DNA from: a virus
IMG/VR virus record: IMGVR_UViG_3300047476_000479
Coordinates: 1-20,934 of that record
DNA length: 20,934 nucleotides
Strand: one strand, 5' to 3'
Below the pieces are notes generated by a model. The model was not told where the DNA came from. It made no database searches and saw only the letters and a list, made by a program, of their open reading frames with translations. The translations under genes and the position numbers were made by a program. Within the stretch, counting starts at the first letter, position 1. Every line of letters starts with the position of its first letter. Of the stretch, positions 14,923 to 20,934 are shown piece by piece.

Positions 14923-15510
14923 CTAGTTAAATATTTCGTTTACGGAACCGAGGAAAGAACCGTTCCATGTTGATTTTTTTGTTGTTGCTACCACAGACCC
15001 GCCGAGGTCTGAGGACTTCTTAATTGCTGTATCGCCTTCTACGGCATCTACACGCTTTTGAACACCATCAATGGTGCTCTTTATTTCTGTTACAGCTGCA
15101 CTAAGTGCGCTGTGCTTTTCTGCTAACTCTGTAATCTGAGCATTTACGCCCTTGCTAAAAGTCTCCACAGTTTCTTTGATTTCTGAAACCTGTACTGCAT
15201 TTGCCTCTGTAGCCTTGCTAAGAGTATCTGCAAAGAATCCCTTTAGGTCTACTAACATTTTTGCAAAATCAGGCTCTTCAACTTCTACTGCAGCATCTGC
15301 TTGAGGAGCATCAACCGACTTAAAGACATCTACAGAAGCAGAGTCTGCATCTTCTGCTGACTCAGCAGCAGCTGGTGCATCTTCAACAACAGGAGCATCA
15401 GATGCCACTGCGGTCTCTTCAACGATTGCTTCTTCTACAGCTGGTGCTTCTGCAACTGGTGTTGCTTCTACAACTGCTGGCTCTTCAGCTTTTACGTTTA
15501 GTTTTTCCAC
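14923..15510 (-). CDS. Nested scaffold protein from an internal GTG start (195 aa)
   Basis: Inside the protease gene, in the same frame, AAGGAGGT (15524-15517) precedes a GTG at 15510 by six bases. This is one of the best ribosome-binding sites in the window, although it lies within a coding sequence. Translation from it gives 195 residues, VEKLNVKAEEPAVVEATPVA and onward, that is, exactly the acidic and coiled-coil scaffold half without the protease. This mirrors the lambda C/Nu3 arrangement, where the scaffold is the C-terminal part of the protease gene made from its own start. The ATG just before it is out of frame and too close to the site. The site is seen directly; that it is used is an inference. 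Confidence 0.6.
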   Translation of the reverse strand: MEKLNVKAEEPAVVEATPVAEAPAVEEAIVEETAVASDAPVVEDAPAAAESAEDADSASVDVFKSVDAPQADAAVEVEEPDFAKMLVDLKGFFADTLSKATEANAVQVSEIKETVETFSKGVNAQITELAEKHSALSAAVTEIKSTIDGVQKRVDAVEGDTAIKKSSDLGGSVVATTKKSTWNGSFLGSVNEIFN

Positions 15511-16299
15511 TTCATTACCTCCTTGTACGTTTGCCTGTTTTGCTATTGTTTGTGTTGCAGGCAACGGAACTCTTGACTTCTTAAATGAAGCAAGAATCTT
15601 ATCTATCTCTTTTGATTTGTTTATGTCTGAGCTTTCAACCCAGCCAATTAGCGTAGCTTCTTTCCCAGTAACTGGAGAAGAGTATGTCTTGTCTGTTGAG
15701 ATAAAAACAGAGTCGCTTTCTTCGCAATAAAAAATATTTTCTGTAACTACATCTGCAGCCATACCCTTAAAAATAAGTTGACCATTCATTTTTTCAATTG
15801 AAACAATGTTGCACATTTCGTTTGCTGGAGAATCTACAATTGATAATTCTACAAGATCATATTCTTTGATAAATCTAATTGCTTCTCCTGTTGCTTTATT
15901 AACTTCGTTGTCTGAGTCTTTAATTTTTCCGCCAATTGAAAAACCAGAAAGAGTACCATCAAGAACTTTTTCCCAAGTATCTTGTGCACCCTTTGAAATG
16001 TATGATGTTACGTAAACGCCATTGTAAAAAGTTTGAGATTTTTGGTCATAGTATGTTTCTGGTTTAAAAGAAACAACTTTGCCAACTGCAAGTGGCTGAT
16101 GCATCTCTCTAAGGTTTCCTCTAAAATTTTCAAATGCTTTGATGCTTGCTTCTGCGGTAACTACGTCTCCTGTTTGATCTACATTGTCTAATGTAGCAAA
16201 TCCAGAAACAGTTCTATTTTCCCTATTCACTTTTGTGAAAGGGACAGCTAAATGAATGTTTTGGCCGTCGGAGGACCACTGAGCTTTTTCAATGTTCAT
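14923..16299 (-). CDS. Prohead protease fused to a scaffold domain
   Basis: This 458-residue protein has two halves. Residues 1-165 are a caudoviral prohead protease: SGFATLDNVDQTGDVV, NLREMHQPLAVGKV with His67, GTLSGFSIGGKI with Ser121, and YDLVELSIVDSPAN with Glu151. These correspond to the catalytic His and Ser of HK97 gp4-type proteases and a conserved Glu. Residues 170-250 form a small extra domain (YCEESDSVFIS, GKEATLIGWVESSDI). Residues 264-458 are scaffold-like: a Glu/Ala/Val/Pro-rich acidic part, then a helical coiled coil (about 345-430) and a C-terminus KKSTWNGSFLGSVNEIFN that may bind the capsid protein. The ATG has no Shine-Dalgarno, and a promoter-like -10 sits 7 bases upstream. 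An internal start at 15510 probably also makes the scaffold alone. Confidence 0.82.
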   Translation of the reverse strand: MNIEKAQWSSDGQNIHLAVPFTKVNRENRTVSGFATLDNVDQTGDVVTAEASIKAFENFRGNLREMHQPLAVGKVVSFKPETYYDQKSQTFYNGVYVTSYISKGAQDTWEKVLDGTLSGFSIGGKIKDSDNEVNKATGEAIRFIKEYDLVELSIVDSPANEMCNIVSIEKMNGQLIFKGMAADVVTENIFYCEESDSVFISTDKTYSSPVTGKEATLIGWVESSDINKSKEIDKILASFKKSRVPLPATQTIAKQANVQGGNEVEKLNVKAEEPAVVEATPVAEAPAVEEAIVEETAVASDAPVVEDAPAAAESAEDADSASVDVFKSVDAPQADAAVEVEEPDFAKMLVDLKGFFADTLSKATEANAVQVSEIKETVETFSKGVNAQITELAEKHSALSAAVTEIKSTIDGVQKRVDAVEGDTAIKKSSDLGGSVVATTKKSTWNGSFLGSVNEIFN

Positions 16300-16306
16300 A
16301 TGCTTA

Positions 16307-16335
16307 ATTTTATACGTGTCTATCTAAAAATGCAA
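16307..16335 (-). promoter_or_regulatory. Candidate promoter giving a leaderless protease/scaffold mRNA
   Basis: On the minus strand, TTGCAT (16335-16330), a 17-base spacer and TAAAAT (16312-16307) lie so that transcription would begin at or next to the ATG at 16299. The gene has no Shine-Dalgarno. Actinobacteria often use such leaderless mRNAs. The element lies in the 53-base gap after the portal gene, which shows no terminator. The -35 match is weak. Confidence 0.35.
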
Positions 16336-16352
16336 ATAGCAGTTGATTAGGT

Positions 16353-17936
16353 TTAGTCAACCCTTTTCCCATCACCTTTTGCATTTCTGCCTTCTCCGAC
16401 TTTATCGGAAGAGGCAGCAGATCTTTGAGAATCTCTGGCTCTAGTTTTGCCAGCAGTGGCTTTTTGATCAGCTGCCTGCTGTGGCTTTAATTCAACCATT
16501 TCATCTCCGCCCTCAACAGGAATCATTCCCTTTTTAATTCTAACTTCATTAGGAGTAATTACCTGCATTCTCAGATATCTTTCGTCTATTTGTGACTGGG
16601 TATCTTCATCTGTAAGAGTTAGCTCCTCGAATTTAATTTTTAGAGCGTCTGTCTTTTCTTCAATAATTGAATTAATTCTTTTTTCTAATCTCATTTGAGC
16701 TGGTCGGCAAACTTGCTCTTTAAATGTTTTATCTGCGTCTCTAGCATTTGCCAAAGACACACCCTCTGGAACTCCAATTTTATTAATAGGAACTCTATGG
16801 GCCAAGAGGATTTCGTCTCTATTTGACTGTCTATAAATATTAAATGATGACTCTTGAGCACCAGCTTCAACTGGCTCCATTTTAAATTCAACTTTGTTGT
16901 CTGGTGTATCGGCTGGAAGCGGTATATAGAGTGATCTATGGTTCTTCCCCTTTAGTCCAACTTGGAAAAATTCAAGAAGTTTTCTTTCTGATTCTGGTGA
17001 AAGTTTTGCACCCTTTACTGTAATAATATATCTTGGGACCGCCTTATTTTCAAAGTAGTCCAGGTTATATCTACCAGCAAACTCATTTCCAGCTAAAGCC
17101 ATTTGAGCAGCAACAATATCTGGGATTCCATAATAATTATTCATAGGTGTATACTTTTTTAAATGAATAATTTCATTTGGTCTGTCTTCTACATCACCAA
17201 TTGGATTTGGAGTTTCTGTATCTCCAAAATTTCTAAAAAATACTGCCTTGCCATAAAGCAATTGCATAAATCCGTCACGAAGTCTTCTGACACGCATTGT
17301 CTTTGCAGGTATGTGACCAATATACCCAATGTCTCCAGCTGTAGTTCTTCCAATTTCAATATAGCCGTTACCTGTAGCCTCTAGGTCGGTGTAAACCTTA
17401 ATTAATGTTTCTGTAAATGTATCTTCATCATTTGTTGAGTCTAACCAGTCTTGCAAATCTTGCTTAAGTTTATTTAGTTTTCTACGTGCTCTTTCTAATT
17501 GTTTGTCATCTGTTATTGCATCGATAGCGTCATTAGTCTTTCTTGTTTCCATAAAAGAATAACCAAGACCAACTATATTTGCAACCTTTGCATTAATAGC
17601 TGCATAATTATATGTAGAAACTTCATAGATTTGAGAAAGGTACTCTAAATTATATATTGGTTGAACAAGGTCAAACATAGCATACCCAGTTACTGCTTGC
17701 TGTAAAAGATTTTGTTGTGTAGAAGCACCATCTTTGCCAGTAAAAGATTTTGCAAAATCTCTATTTACTTTTCTCTTAAAGTTTGTGCCTAAACCTCTTA
17801 CTTTTTTAAGTTCATCTATGCCAATTGCAAATGGATCAATGTGCTCTTTTTCTTTTTTAAATGAGAATAGATCAGAACTATTTTTTACAGATACCTCGTA
17901 TGTATCTCCTGGTCCATCTTCTAGAAACTGTGTCAT
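16353..17936 (-). CDS. Portal protein (HK97/PBSX-like)
   Basis: This 527-residue protein forms the dodecameric ring at the head vertex through which DNA is packaged and ejected. The start overlaps the upstream stop as ATGA, with AGGAGG in the end of that gene. Visible family features: an N-terminal helical stretch with IYEVSTYNYAAINAKVANIV, a stem/clip region with TDLEATGNGYIEIGRT and HIPAKTMRVRRLRDGF, the typical NNYYGIPDIVAAQMAL near residue 268, FFQVGLKGKNHRSLYIPLP, and the crown region LLAHRVPINKIGVPEGVS. The basic, low-complexity C-terminal tail from about residue 485 is probably disordered. Length and motif order fit siphovirus portals. Terminase is not adjacent, because fibre genes lie upstream. 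Confidence 0.88.
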   Translation of the reverse strand: MTQFLEDGPGDTYEVSVKNSSDLFSFKKEKEHIDPFAIGIDELKKVRGLGTNFKRKVNRDFAKSFTGKDGASTQQNLLQQAVTGYAMFDLVQPIYNLEYLSQIYEVSTYNYAAINAKVANIVGLGYSFMETRKTNDAIDAITDDKQLERARRKLNKLKQDLQDWLDSTNDEDTFTETLIKVYTDLEATGNGYIEIGRTTAGDIGYIGHIPAKTMRVRRLRDGFMQLLYGKAVFFRNFGDTETPNPIGDVEDRPNEIIHLKKYTPMNNYYGIPDIVAAQMALAGNEFAGRYNLDYFENKAVPRYIITVKGAKLSPESERKLLEFFQVGLKGKNHRSLYIPLPADTPDNKVEFKMEPVEAGAQESSFNIYRQSNRDEILLAHRVPINKIGVPEGVSLANARDADKTFKEQVCRPAQMRLEKRINSIIEEKTDALKIKFEELTLTDEDTQSQIDERYLRMQVITPNEVRIKKGMIPVEGGDEMVELKPQQAADQKATAGKTRARDSQRSAASSDKVGEGRNAKGDGKRVD

Positions 17937-18271
17937 TTGACAGCTCCTCCTCTTAATACTGAATCTTTATATTCGCCAATATCTAAAGGATCTGGTGTTA
18001 ATCCCCATTTAAGTCTTTGATTTTGATACTCAAATTCTTCGTCATCTATCTTTCTTCTGCCAGGCAAGAACTTTGGCTGTCCTTCATAAATGCCATAGTG
18101 TCTGACTGCATCTGCAAGAGCCGCCATTCTAGAACGGTTTCCCTTTTTAGAAGTTATAGAAAGAAAGTTACCATCATCGTCACCAATCCATCGTCCGTCT
18201 GGCATTTCCCATACGTATATTCCGAGTGTGGTTTCCTCGATGATCTGACTTTTTTGATTTAAGATGTCCAT
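17933..18271 (-). CDS. Small conserved-looking protein coupled to the portal (112 aa)
   Basis: I do not recognise a defined function. The protein is 112 residues, charged, with no membrane segment. It contains GIYVWEMPDGRWIGDDDGNF, a short basic KKGNRSRMAALADAVRHYGI, then QPKFLPGRRKIDDEEFEYQN and a C-terminal GLTPDPLDIGEYKDS. It overlaps the portal start by four bases (ATGA), so it is co-translated with it and may work in head assembly or at the portal. The ATG at 18271 has no Shine-Dalgarno, but a promoter-like TGGTAAACT lies nine bases upstream, which would make a nearly leaderless message. It starts the head gene cluster in this window. Confidence 0.6.
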   Translation of the reverse strand: MDILNQKSQIIEETTLGIYVWEMPDGRWIGDDDGNFLSITSKKGNRSRMAALADAVRHYGIYEGQPKFLPGRRKIDDEEFEYQNQRLKWGLTPDPLDIGEYKDSVLRGGAVK

Positions 18272-18280
18272 ATGTTAAAT

Positions 18281-18309
18281 AGTTTACCATTGTTCTTAGC
18301 AAAAGTCCA
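18281..18309 (-). promoter_or_regulatory. Candidate extended -10 promoter, leaderless start for the portal operon
   Basis: On the minus strand, TGGACT (18309-18304), 17 bases, then TAAACT (18286-18281) preceded by TGG. The distance from the -10 to the ATG at 18271 is nine bases, so the predicted transcript start is within about three bases of the start codon. It lies in the 84-base gap between the LamG-like gene and the portal operon; no terminator is visible in that gap. Low to moderate support. Confidence 0.35.
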
Positions 18310-18355
18310 GCTTCTGTACCTACAAAAGCCAAGTTTTATATATTTTGTACTAGAT

Positions 18356-20158
18356 TTAGTCAAAAGATCTTACGAAGTTAGGTGTCCCGTCAGCGCCAGA
18401 GCCGCTTTCAGAGACTGTCATGCCTGTGTCATTTATAGAAAACGAGTTATCTGAGCAATAAAGTCTATAGTGATTGCTTGCCTGCTCTGCTGTAAAATCA
18501 TTTTCGTAAAAAGCTATATTGTTATATGTGCTTGATGTACCATATTCTGAGCCAGACTGATTTTGGTTAAACTTAATATTATCAGCAGATTCAGACAAAA
18601 CTATTATTACGTGGTGTGATACATCTGGCAAAAAGAAGGTGCTAATATTTGTTTGACTTGTTCTGTCAATCCCATTAACGTATATTGCATTAATTCCATT
18701 TTTAGAAATAACCCCATTTGCCGACCAAGCAAGCTGGGATGAGTCTGAAGAAAATAGTATATTACTGGTTCCTCTTGGAGTAAAAAATAACTCTATAGTT
18801 TTAGGGCTAATTGGCAAATCAACAGAAAATCCGTGGCCATCAATCATAGACAAGCCATTATACTTATTCTGCATTCTAACTGGATAGTTATAGTATCCCA
18901 TAGAATAGTCGTAATCAGAGTATATCTTTGCCCCAGAGTTGTCAGAGTAAAAATCTTTATTTGAGTACATGTCTATCTCAAGCATATTGAAGTATGGTAG
19001 ATCAAAAGAGGAGTCGTCTGTACTCATAGTTACTCTAAAATCTAAAATGGGACTATTAAAGTTTTGATTTTTATTAAAGTATGGGACTGGAGCATTATTG
19101 GTACAAGCAATCCATGGCTGACCTGGAATGCTTACCTCTACCGTTATATTATTAACATCTTGTCCATAAGATATTCTAGACGAAACAACTGTTTCTGGAT
19201 TTGGTATGTATATCCTATCCTCATATAAATACGACTTGCTTTCTGCAGATTCGGTTTTTTCAAACTCTATTCTATTAAATCCTGTATTGTAATACGCATC
19301 CCCTGCCACCATTTCAGAAAGTGCTTTATTCCCAGGATATCTAAATGAAGCTGAAGGCTTTACTGTAAGAGAATTTATCGAGAATAATATTCCATTATCG
19401 GGGTAAACAATTTGAGCATACTTAGTTTCTTTGTGTCCTATCTTATAATGCTTTAAGCATATAGATTCTGTAAGCTCATAATCATATATCGCAATTGAAT
19501 CAACTATAAATCTTTTGCCAGCATTCGCTGGTCCAATTTTTATGCTTAATAATTCATTAGAAAATTTAATTGATCCATATATATCTTTTTCTGCTACAAG
19601 TATCCCGTTAATAAATAGAGATAATGTATTTTTTGAGTAGGATCCAACTATATGCATGGCCTGTATTTTAGGTACTTTATGGTTTACATAATGCTCAGAT
19701 CCACATCTAAACAAAACATTTTCATTTTCATAAAATAATCCTATTTGATTTTCTACGTCTCCTACTATTAAATACTCATTTATATCATCCGAGCTTGGAC
19801 TAAACCATGCTTCAATTGAAAATGGGCTATCTGGTTTTTTACTAGTTGCAATACCTAATGCTTTTAGGTTTATGTCAGAATATTCATTAATTTCAGTTCC
19901 TCTGACTCCCGCCCCTATTATTGGAAGAACTTCTATTTCAGAAGAATTAATTGCATATCCTTCCATGGCATTTCCAGAATAATCAATAATTGGGAGGCCA
20001 CTAACTGCAGCATAAGATATTCCATTATCTTTTAAATCTTGATAAGTAGCATAAATAGATTTTAAGCCTGTATAAGAACCAGCTTCTCCAGAACGAACTT
20101 CATCCAATAAAAAGAAAGCTAGTGGGTTATCATTTAAGACAGTATATTTATATGACAT
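18356..20158 (-). CDS. LamG-like tail appendage protein, putative host binding
   Basis: This 600-residue protein has no signal peptide or membrane segment. The N-terminus MSYKYTVLNDNPLAFFLLDE is typical of phage LamG (concanavalin A-like) minor tail proteins. A first LamG-like domain covers about residues 110-245 (PFSIEAWFSPSS, LSLFINGILVAEKDI, FIVDSIAIYDYELTE). A second, more diverged one covers about 450-580 (TIELFFTPRGTSN, GINAIYVNGI, NNIAFYENDFTAEQASNHY). Between them lies beta-rich sequence with ITVEVSIPGQPWIAC. LamG domains bind sugars or cell-surface glycans, so a receptor-binding or adhesive role is likely. It begins three bases after the fibre gene stop, forming a pair with it. The ribosome site is weak (AAGAG). 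Receptor specificity cannot be told. Confidence 0.7.
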   Translation of the reverse strand: MSYKYTVLNDNPLAFFLLDEVRSGEAGSYTGLKSIYATYQDLKDNGISYAAVSGLPIIDYSGNAMEGYAINSSEIEVLPIIGAGVRGTEINEYSDINLKALGIATSKKPDSPFSIEAWFSPSSDDINEYLIVGDVENQIGLFYENENVLFRCGSEHYVNHKVPKIQAMHIVGSYSKNTLSLFINGILVAEKDIYGSIKFSNELLSIKIGPANAGKRFIVDSIAIYDYELTESICLKHYKIGHKETKYAQIVYPDNGILFSINSLTVKPSASFRYPGNKALSEMVAGDAYYNTGFNRIEFEKTESAESKSYLYEDRIYIPNPETVVSSRISYGQDVNNITVEVSIPGQPWIACTNNAPVPYFNKNQNFNSPILDFRVTMSTDDSSFDLPYFNMLEIDMYSNKDFYSDNSGAKIYSDYDYSMGYYNYPVRMQNKYNGLSMIDGHGFSVDLPISPKTIELFFTPRGTSNILFSSDSSQLAWSANGVISKNGINAIYVNGIDRTSQTNISTFFLPDVSHHVIIVLSESADNIKFNQNQSGSEYGTSSTYNNIAFYENDFTAEQASNHYRLYCSDNSFSINDTGMTVSESGSGADGTPNFVRSFD

Positions 20159-20161
20159 GTC

Positions 20162-20934
20162 TTACTGCTCTTCTAGTACTTTAACTCTCGCTGTAAGTTC
20201 TTGTACTGCTTTAATAAGTGGCGATATAAATTCTTCATATCTTAGTGCCTGCTCAGAATTTTCATCATCTTTATCCAAAAGTACCCAGCCAGCAAAATCT
20301 ACTCCAGATTCATCCAGAACTTCTTTTACTTCTTGAGCTATTAGGCCATAATGTGTCCTGGATCCAGGCAACGAAACTATGTCTCCATCAACAACTTCTT
20401 TGCTTCCTTCAATAAATTTATAACTTACTGGATTTAGTTTATTAATAAAGTCAAGCCCAAGAACTGATTCTGACACGCTTGTCTTTAGTCTTATGTCTGA
20501 TGTATTAATTGTTCCAGTATTAGAATATATTGTTTTCCAAAATCTGTTTGAAGAAACTCCAGAGCCAGCGTCGATGGGCTGACCAATTGAATATAGATTA
20601 TTTGCCAGCGGATACCAGTTTGAGTTTACTCCGTAACCTGATGTTGTTGGGATATTCAAACTAATAGTTGTTGGAACTGGATCAATAGTCGCACTTGATC
20701 CAGGTATACCTTGAGGGCCTTGAGGCCCAGTCGCACCTGTTGCTCCACGTGGAATAGTAAAATTAAATACAGCTTCTGTAGATGTTCCTGAATTTGTAAC
20801 TGAAGCATTTGTGCCAGCTGCACCAGTTGTTGTTGTACCAACGGCTAGTGTTGTTGGTCCTGCTGGACCTTGTGGGCCTTGTGGGCCTTCTGGGCCTTGT
20901 GGCAAAACTAAATTCAATACCTGCTCTGGGCTTG
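20162..20934 (-). CDS. Collagen-like tail fibre with C-terminal S74 chaperone, 5' end cut by window edge
   Basis: The frame is open to the right edge. A TTG at 20917 could be taken as the start, but the frame continues upstream (SPEQV) and no ribosome site is visible, so the gene probably begins outside. Counting from that TTG: Gly-X-Y collagen-like repeats at 8-21 and 58-73; between them a TTTTGAAGTNASVTNSGTST-type spacer often seen in phage fibres; a head region at about 75-130; then a peptidase S74 intramolecular chaperone from Ser140. The SDIRLK motif supplies the Ser140/Lys145 dyad that autocleaves in endosialidase-type fibres, releasing the last 112 residues after trimer folding. HYGLIAQEVKEVL and the terminal coiled coil LTARVKVLEEQ complete the domain. 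Fibres of this type bind the host surface. Confidence 0.82.
   Translation of the reverse strand, partial: SPEQVLNLVLPQGPEGPQGPQGPAGPTTLAVGTTTTGAAGTNASVTNSGTSTEAVFNFTIPRGATGATGPQGPQGIPGSSATIDPVPTTISLNIPTTSGYGVNSNWYPLANNLYSIGQPIDAGSGVSSNRFWKTIYSNTGTINTSDIRLKTSVSESVLGLDFINKLNPVSYKFIEGSKEVVDGDIVSLPGSRTHYGLIAQEVKEVLDESGVDFAGWVLLDKDDENSEQALRYEEFISPLIKAVQELTARVKVLEEQ

Noticed and set aside
15375-15584. Plus-strand Leu/Gln-rich open frame
   Set aside because: It is the mirror of the low-complexity Glu/Ala/Val scaffold region; the composition is a by-product of that repeat-like coding sequence.
1-20934. CRISPR arrays, tRNA genes, insertion sequences, integrase or attachment sites
   Set aside because: No spaced direct repeats, cloverleaf-like sequences, transposase motifs or recombinase genes were seen; the window is filled by structural genes.

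Overview
The window is part of the virion-structural region of a tailed bacteriophage (Caudoviricetes, siphovirus-like). All supported genes lie on the minus strand, so the operons read from high to low coordinates. There is one major tail tube gene and no sheath gene, which argues for a long, flexible, non-contractile tail. The DNA is AT-rich. Several proteins (adaptor, tail terminator, tail assembly chaperone, tape measure, post-tape-measure minor tail proteins) resemble families I associate with actinobacteriophages. With the low GC this suggests a phage of an AT-rich actinobacterium such as a freshwater lineage. The host is an inference, not something read directly.

Layout in transcription order: (1) 20934-18356, two receptor-binding or appendage genes: a collagen-like fibre ending in a peptidase S74 chaperone, then a LamG-like protein. 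(2) 18271-16353, a small unknown protein translationally coupled to the portal. (3) 16299-13857, a prohead protease with a C-terminal scaffold region that seems also to be made separately from an internal GTG start, followed by the major capsid protein and a strong terminator. (4) 13757-9850, starting from an extended -10 promoter: a Rho_N/SAP-like small protein, head-tail adaptor, head stopper, neck protein, tail terminator and major tail protein, then a second strong terminator. (5) 9740 to the left edge, starting from another extended -10 promoter: tail assembly chaperone with a -1 frameshift, a giant tape measure protein (TMP), and two minor tail proteins, the last cut by the window edge. 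No terminase is seen; fibre genes occupy the place upstream of the portal where terminase is often found.

The most interesting signal is inside the tape measure protein. About 150 residues carry all three sequence hallmarks of an R-S-E ADP-ribosyltransferase (Arg strand, S-x-S-type strand, ExE motif). They lie between glycine-rich hinge modules, next to another roughly 250-residue insert of unknown fold. A tail-delivered ADP-ribosyltransferase, comparable in concept to head-packaged Alt of T4, is the hypothesis to test. The tape measure frame is also broken near 8200-8234, where about 20 family-typical residues appear to be missing; this looks like a deletion between short repeats or an assembly collapse.

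Genes are tightly packed: many start and stop codons overlap (TAATG, ATGA), several genes start with TTG, and no stretch over 300 bases lacks a gene.
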